Assembly (NCBI GenBank): GCA_030374765.1
Contig: JARGXX010000079.1
Span: forward strand, 1,054,001-1,118,000
Direction: 5' to 3'
Source of the DNA: Agarophyton chilense
Lineage: Eukaryota; Rhodophyta; Florideophyceae; Gracilariales; Gracilariaceae
DNA length: 64,000 bases
The notes beneath the pieces are model-generated. The model saw only the letters and a program-made list of their open reading frames with translations. It searched no databases and was not told the origin of the DNA. Position numbers and translations under genes: made by a program. How positions within the stretch are numbered: position 1 is the first letter of the stretch; each line of letters begins with the position of its first letter. Shown here piece after piece: positions 62,901 to 64,000 of the stretch.

Positions 62901-64000
62901 GGAATCCAGATGTGACCTTTTCCTACGAGCCGTGCTGTACTAGAAGCGACTTGTACAGTTTCGATAGGAATTTTCTCATATCGAACGAACGATTTTCTAG
63001 AGTGGAAGAAATGGTGTGTGGCCCCAGAATCAATGTATGCGGTGTCGATTTTGTGTTGAGAGAGTAGAGCTATTTTGCTCTTGAACTTGGCCAAGGAACA
63101 GTTGAATGGAGGTGAAGGTGGAGGATCATTATGCCTTTGCACCACGTAAGATCCGTAGTTGTGTGTCTGGTCTTTCTCTCCTTCCCTTGGGGCAAAGCGT
63201 GATTTCCAATTAGATTGGCGGCGGCTTCCATTACCTTGGCTACGTTGTTGACCGCTATTGTGAGAACTGTTCCCGCTTCTGTTTTGGTGCGGGTTTTCAC
63301 TACCACCGTTGTTGCTCTGCTTATTTGTAAGATCACGTTTGCGTTTATAACAGTCCCTTGCAAAGTGACCTTTCTTTCCGCAGTAATAGCAATCCACGTT
63401 TCGGTTCTTGGTGATTGATGATCTTTTCCGTCGGTTGCCTCGCGTACCTTTGTTTGCGGTATTAGCCTTTGGCTGTGTCGATAGTGTTGCCGACTGTGTG
63501 TGTTGAGGATTATGAGGGTTCTTCCGACGAGCACCTTCCGCTTCCACAGCGTTTACAATTGAGTCAAAGCCAGCGTCAGTGAGGTTTGACATCATGGCTA
63601 ATGGAGCAAAGGAGTTGGGAAGACTCCGGATGAGTTTGGAAACTTTTTCTTTGTCAGAAAGCTCTTCGTCGAAGGTTGCAAGCTCTCCAACGATTCCCAA
63701 GAACTTTGACACATGCTGGTTCCAGTCTTCGTTGTCTTTGTAGACAAGGGAGTCCAAGCGGTGGCGGATGTTTTGAACAGCTTGGGTATTTGTTGTTGTG
63801 TACACCCGCTGGAGTTCATCCCACAAATTTTTCGCTGTTTGGTCGTCATCGTCGACAACGGTGCGGACAAGAGCAAGGGCTGAATCACCAAGGCACAATG
63901 TGATGGTGCTCTTGGCCTTGACGGACTTCTCGAACCAAGACCTCATCGTGCGGTTGTTGAGATTGAACCCTTCGGGGCGAGGGTCCAAACCAGTCAGGAA
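59960..64000 (-). CDS. C2 copia polyprotein, intact over 1346 codons (5' partial)
   Basis: The frame is open from the right edge to the stop at 59960. Positions count codons from the edge. UBN2-type Gag covers about 1-150 (ELQRVY, LDSLVYKDNEDWNQHV, LIRSLPNSFAPL). A CCHC knuckle CYYCGKKGHFARDC is near 203, protease AYIDSGATHHF near 322, and the GAG-pre-integrase region HARTGHLHPDRY...CVPC near 455-500. The integrase core has MDISGK, IRLDGAGEHK and SNGAAERLIQEH (D, D, E at about 525, 590, 628). RVT_2 reverse transcriptase covers about 860-1090, with DISNAYLYGKL and active site VIVDDCAFA. RNase H covers about 1180-1270, with YADVDWGG, KSTTGY and ALSSTEAEYVAL. All catalytic residues looked for are present, so C2 may be mobile. 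Confidence 0.95.
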   Translation of the reverse strand, partial: FLTGLDPRPEGFNLNNRTMRSWFEKSVKAKSTITLCLGDSALALVRTVVDDDDQTAKNLWDELQRVYTTTNTQAVQNIRHRLDSLVYKDNEDWNQHVSKFLGIVGELATFDEELSDKEKVSKLIRSLPNSFAPLAMMSNLTDAGFDSIVNAVEAEGARRKNPHNPQHTQSATLSTQPKANTANKGTRGNRRKRSSITKNRNVDCYYCGKKGHFARDCYKRKRDLTNKQSNNGGSENPHQNRSGNSSHNSGQQRSQGNGSRRQSNWKSRFAPREGEKDQTHNYGSYVVQRHNDPPPSPPFNCSLAKFKSKIALLSQHKIDTAYIDSGATHHFFHSRKSFVRYEKIPIETVQVASSTARLVGKGHIWIPLNEGKIIEAYHAPSFQSNILSVGTLSVDYMVTFTSSLRPFNGCFIMDPRRNNEVIWETEISHGLYVMNLKEEEQTQAMVVDAFNNNQDLAREWHARTGHLHPDRYQQLAKTLKSVPFFPRKTLDTLNCVPCITGKMKRHPVTRRSRSVSTLKPLELIHMDISGKVTPSLSGAIYALAILDDWTSKSDVYFLKDKTSTTVLKHLDWYKRRSELELNNSCRLKNIRLDGAGEHKSTALDNFCFDNGINMGYSPAYASQSNGAAERLIQEHWTRTRVLLFASKLPFSFWAEAMNHANWLRNRAPSSRIQGRIPMLEWDQNVKVDFTNVPTFGQPGYAFIYRSKTAANKKFLPRSVFAHFLGMQSDVTLLRVFVPEKNSVITCRTLDFKLLNSSPLPSLTSLLEGISRQQEIEESTTTQYNDESPDLEEHMVTAFTATSHNFPNVWVSKKTVEDPHVPSSFKDACKDPGWCDAIDREMNALTRRNTWELIPRERWMKPVPYTWVFKEKMLDGIGKKFLKKARCCLRGDKQKPFVDFDPHNNYAPVACHESLRILLAFAAAHNLILEGADISNAYLYGKLDIPIIMEQPTTSTGIQEKPGYVCKLLNSLYGAVQAGIIWGSLFSETLLSWKFVTSNLDTRIFLFQEDTRYLLLAVIVDDCAFAANDESLLKHFKSKLAATFDVKLYGDLKCFIGWNVERSVSGIKVIQYGYAVQLLKKFNMEHANGVGSPFPSSADFSSTTANDVTLSTTKHAEYRSGIGGLLYLAVSTRPDLSFCVSALSRHLHNPSERHYALLKRLFRYVAGTLEYGLHFPSNTPITPSSLIAYADVDWGGCIETRKSTTGYIIVVNNAPIMWKSKRQTVIALSSTEAEYVALSTCAKDISWIRKLFWEFAHQRPWSEDLWFEATKVLLDSSAAVSLTTNPKISGRNKHIDMKMHHVRDLNQEEVIELERIPKLYQVADILTKCASLRDLRRMVSLISLNSF

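Larger units (their letters stand above)
59346..64000 (-). mobile_element. Ty1/copia element C2, 3' part (5' end beyond window)
   Basis: It reads on minus from beyond the right edge. The polyprotein stops at 59960, followed by about 440 bases of 3' untranslated sequence, a polypurine tract (minus strand GAGGGGTGG just before 59514) and a proposed short 3' LTR (59346-59514). The 5' LTR and target duplication cannot be seen. It belongs to a copia lineage different from C1 (different Gag, no Tudor-like insert noticed). Confidence 0.85.

Overview
The window looks like nuclear DNA of a photosynthetic eukaryote. My best guess is a red alga with a compact, intron-poor but retrotransposon-rich genome, such as a florideophyte like Chondrus. 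This is inference from long uninterrupted reading frames, short intergenic gaps at the gene-rich ends, two small proteins with plastid-transit-like N-termini, and chromodomain Ty3/gypsy plus Ty1/copia elements. Nothing in the sequence names the species, and no bacterial features (operons, Shine-Dalgarno sites) are seen.

Host genes lie at the two ends. On the left are an SNF2-family chromatin-remodelling ATPase (1-2665, minus, running off the left edge) and a small thioredoxin-fold protein (4294-4788, minus). On the right are a 1555-residue secreted or membrane-anchored protein with IPT/TIG-like and REJ-like regions (49770-54437), an armadillo-repeat protein (56298-58385) and a one-domain S1 RNA-binding protein (58382-58960, minus). 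The last two converge and overlap by three bases.

The middle (about 5.2-48.7 kb) is a transposon nest. An inverted-repeat pair of about 220 bp (5179-5395 and 26076-26300) bounds a 21-kb block with AT-rich flanks. Inside it are a 5'-truncated gypsy element E1 (7470-14183, minus) and a full-length but decayed gypsy element E2 (14184-24259, plus; LTRs about 10% diverged). To the right is a young gypsy element E3 (27097-38881, minus; two 916-bp LTRs about 1% diverged, 5-bp target duplication AAACC). Next comes a decayed pogo/Fot1-like DDE transposase gene split by a 666-bp solo LTR (40779-41444, duplication GTATC), then a copia element C1 (43317-48664). The 3' part of a second copia element C2 with an intact polyprotein runs off the right edge (59346-64000).

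The most unusual signal is shared by all three gypsy elements. Each carries, between the end of pol and its 3' LTR, a long reading frame on the OPPOSITE strand to gag-pol (8243-9926 plus, 21288-23402 minus, 28234-29991 plus). The three antisense products are homologous to each other: E1 and E3 start MNPY, all share an aromatic-R-[IV]-WY core motif, and E1 and E3 share a YNP segment and similar C-termini. I recognise no known family. A second notable signal is a Tudor-like domain between integrase and reverse transcriptase in copia element C1. All coordinates and identities were worked out by eye.
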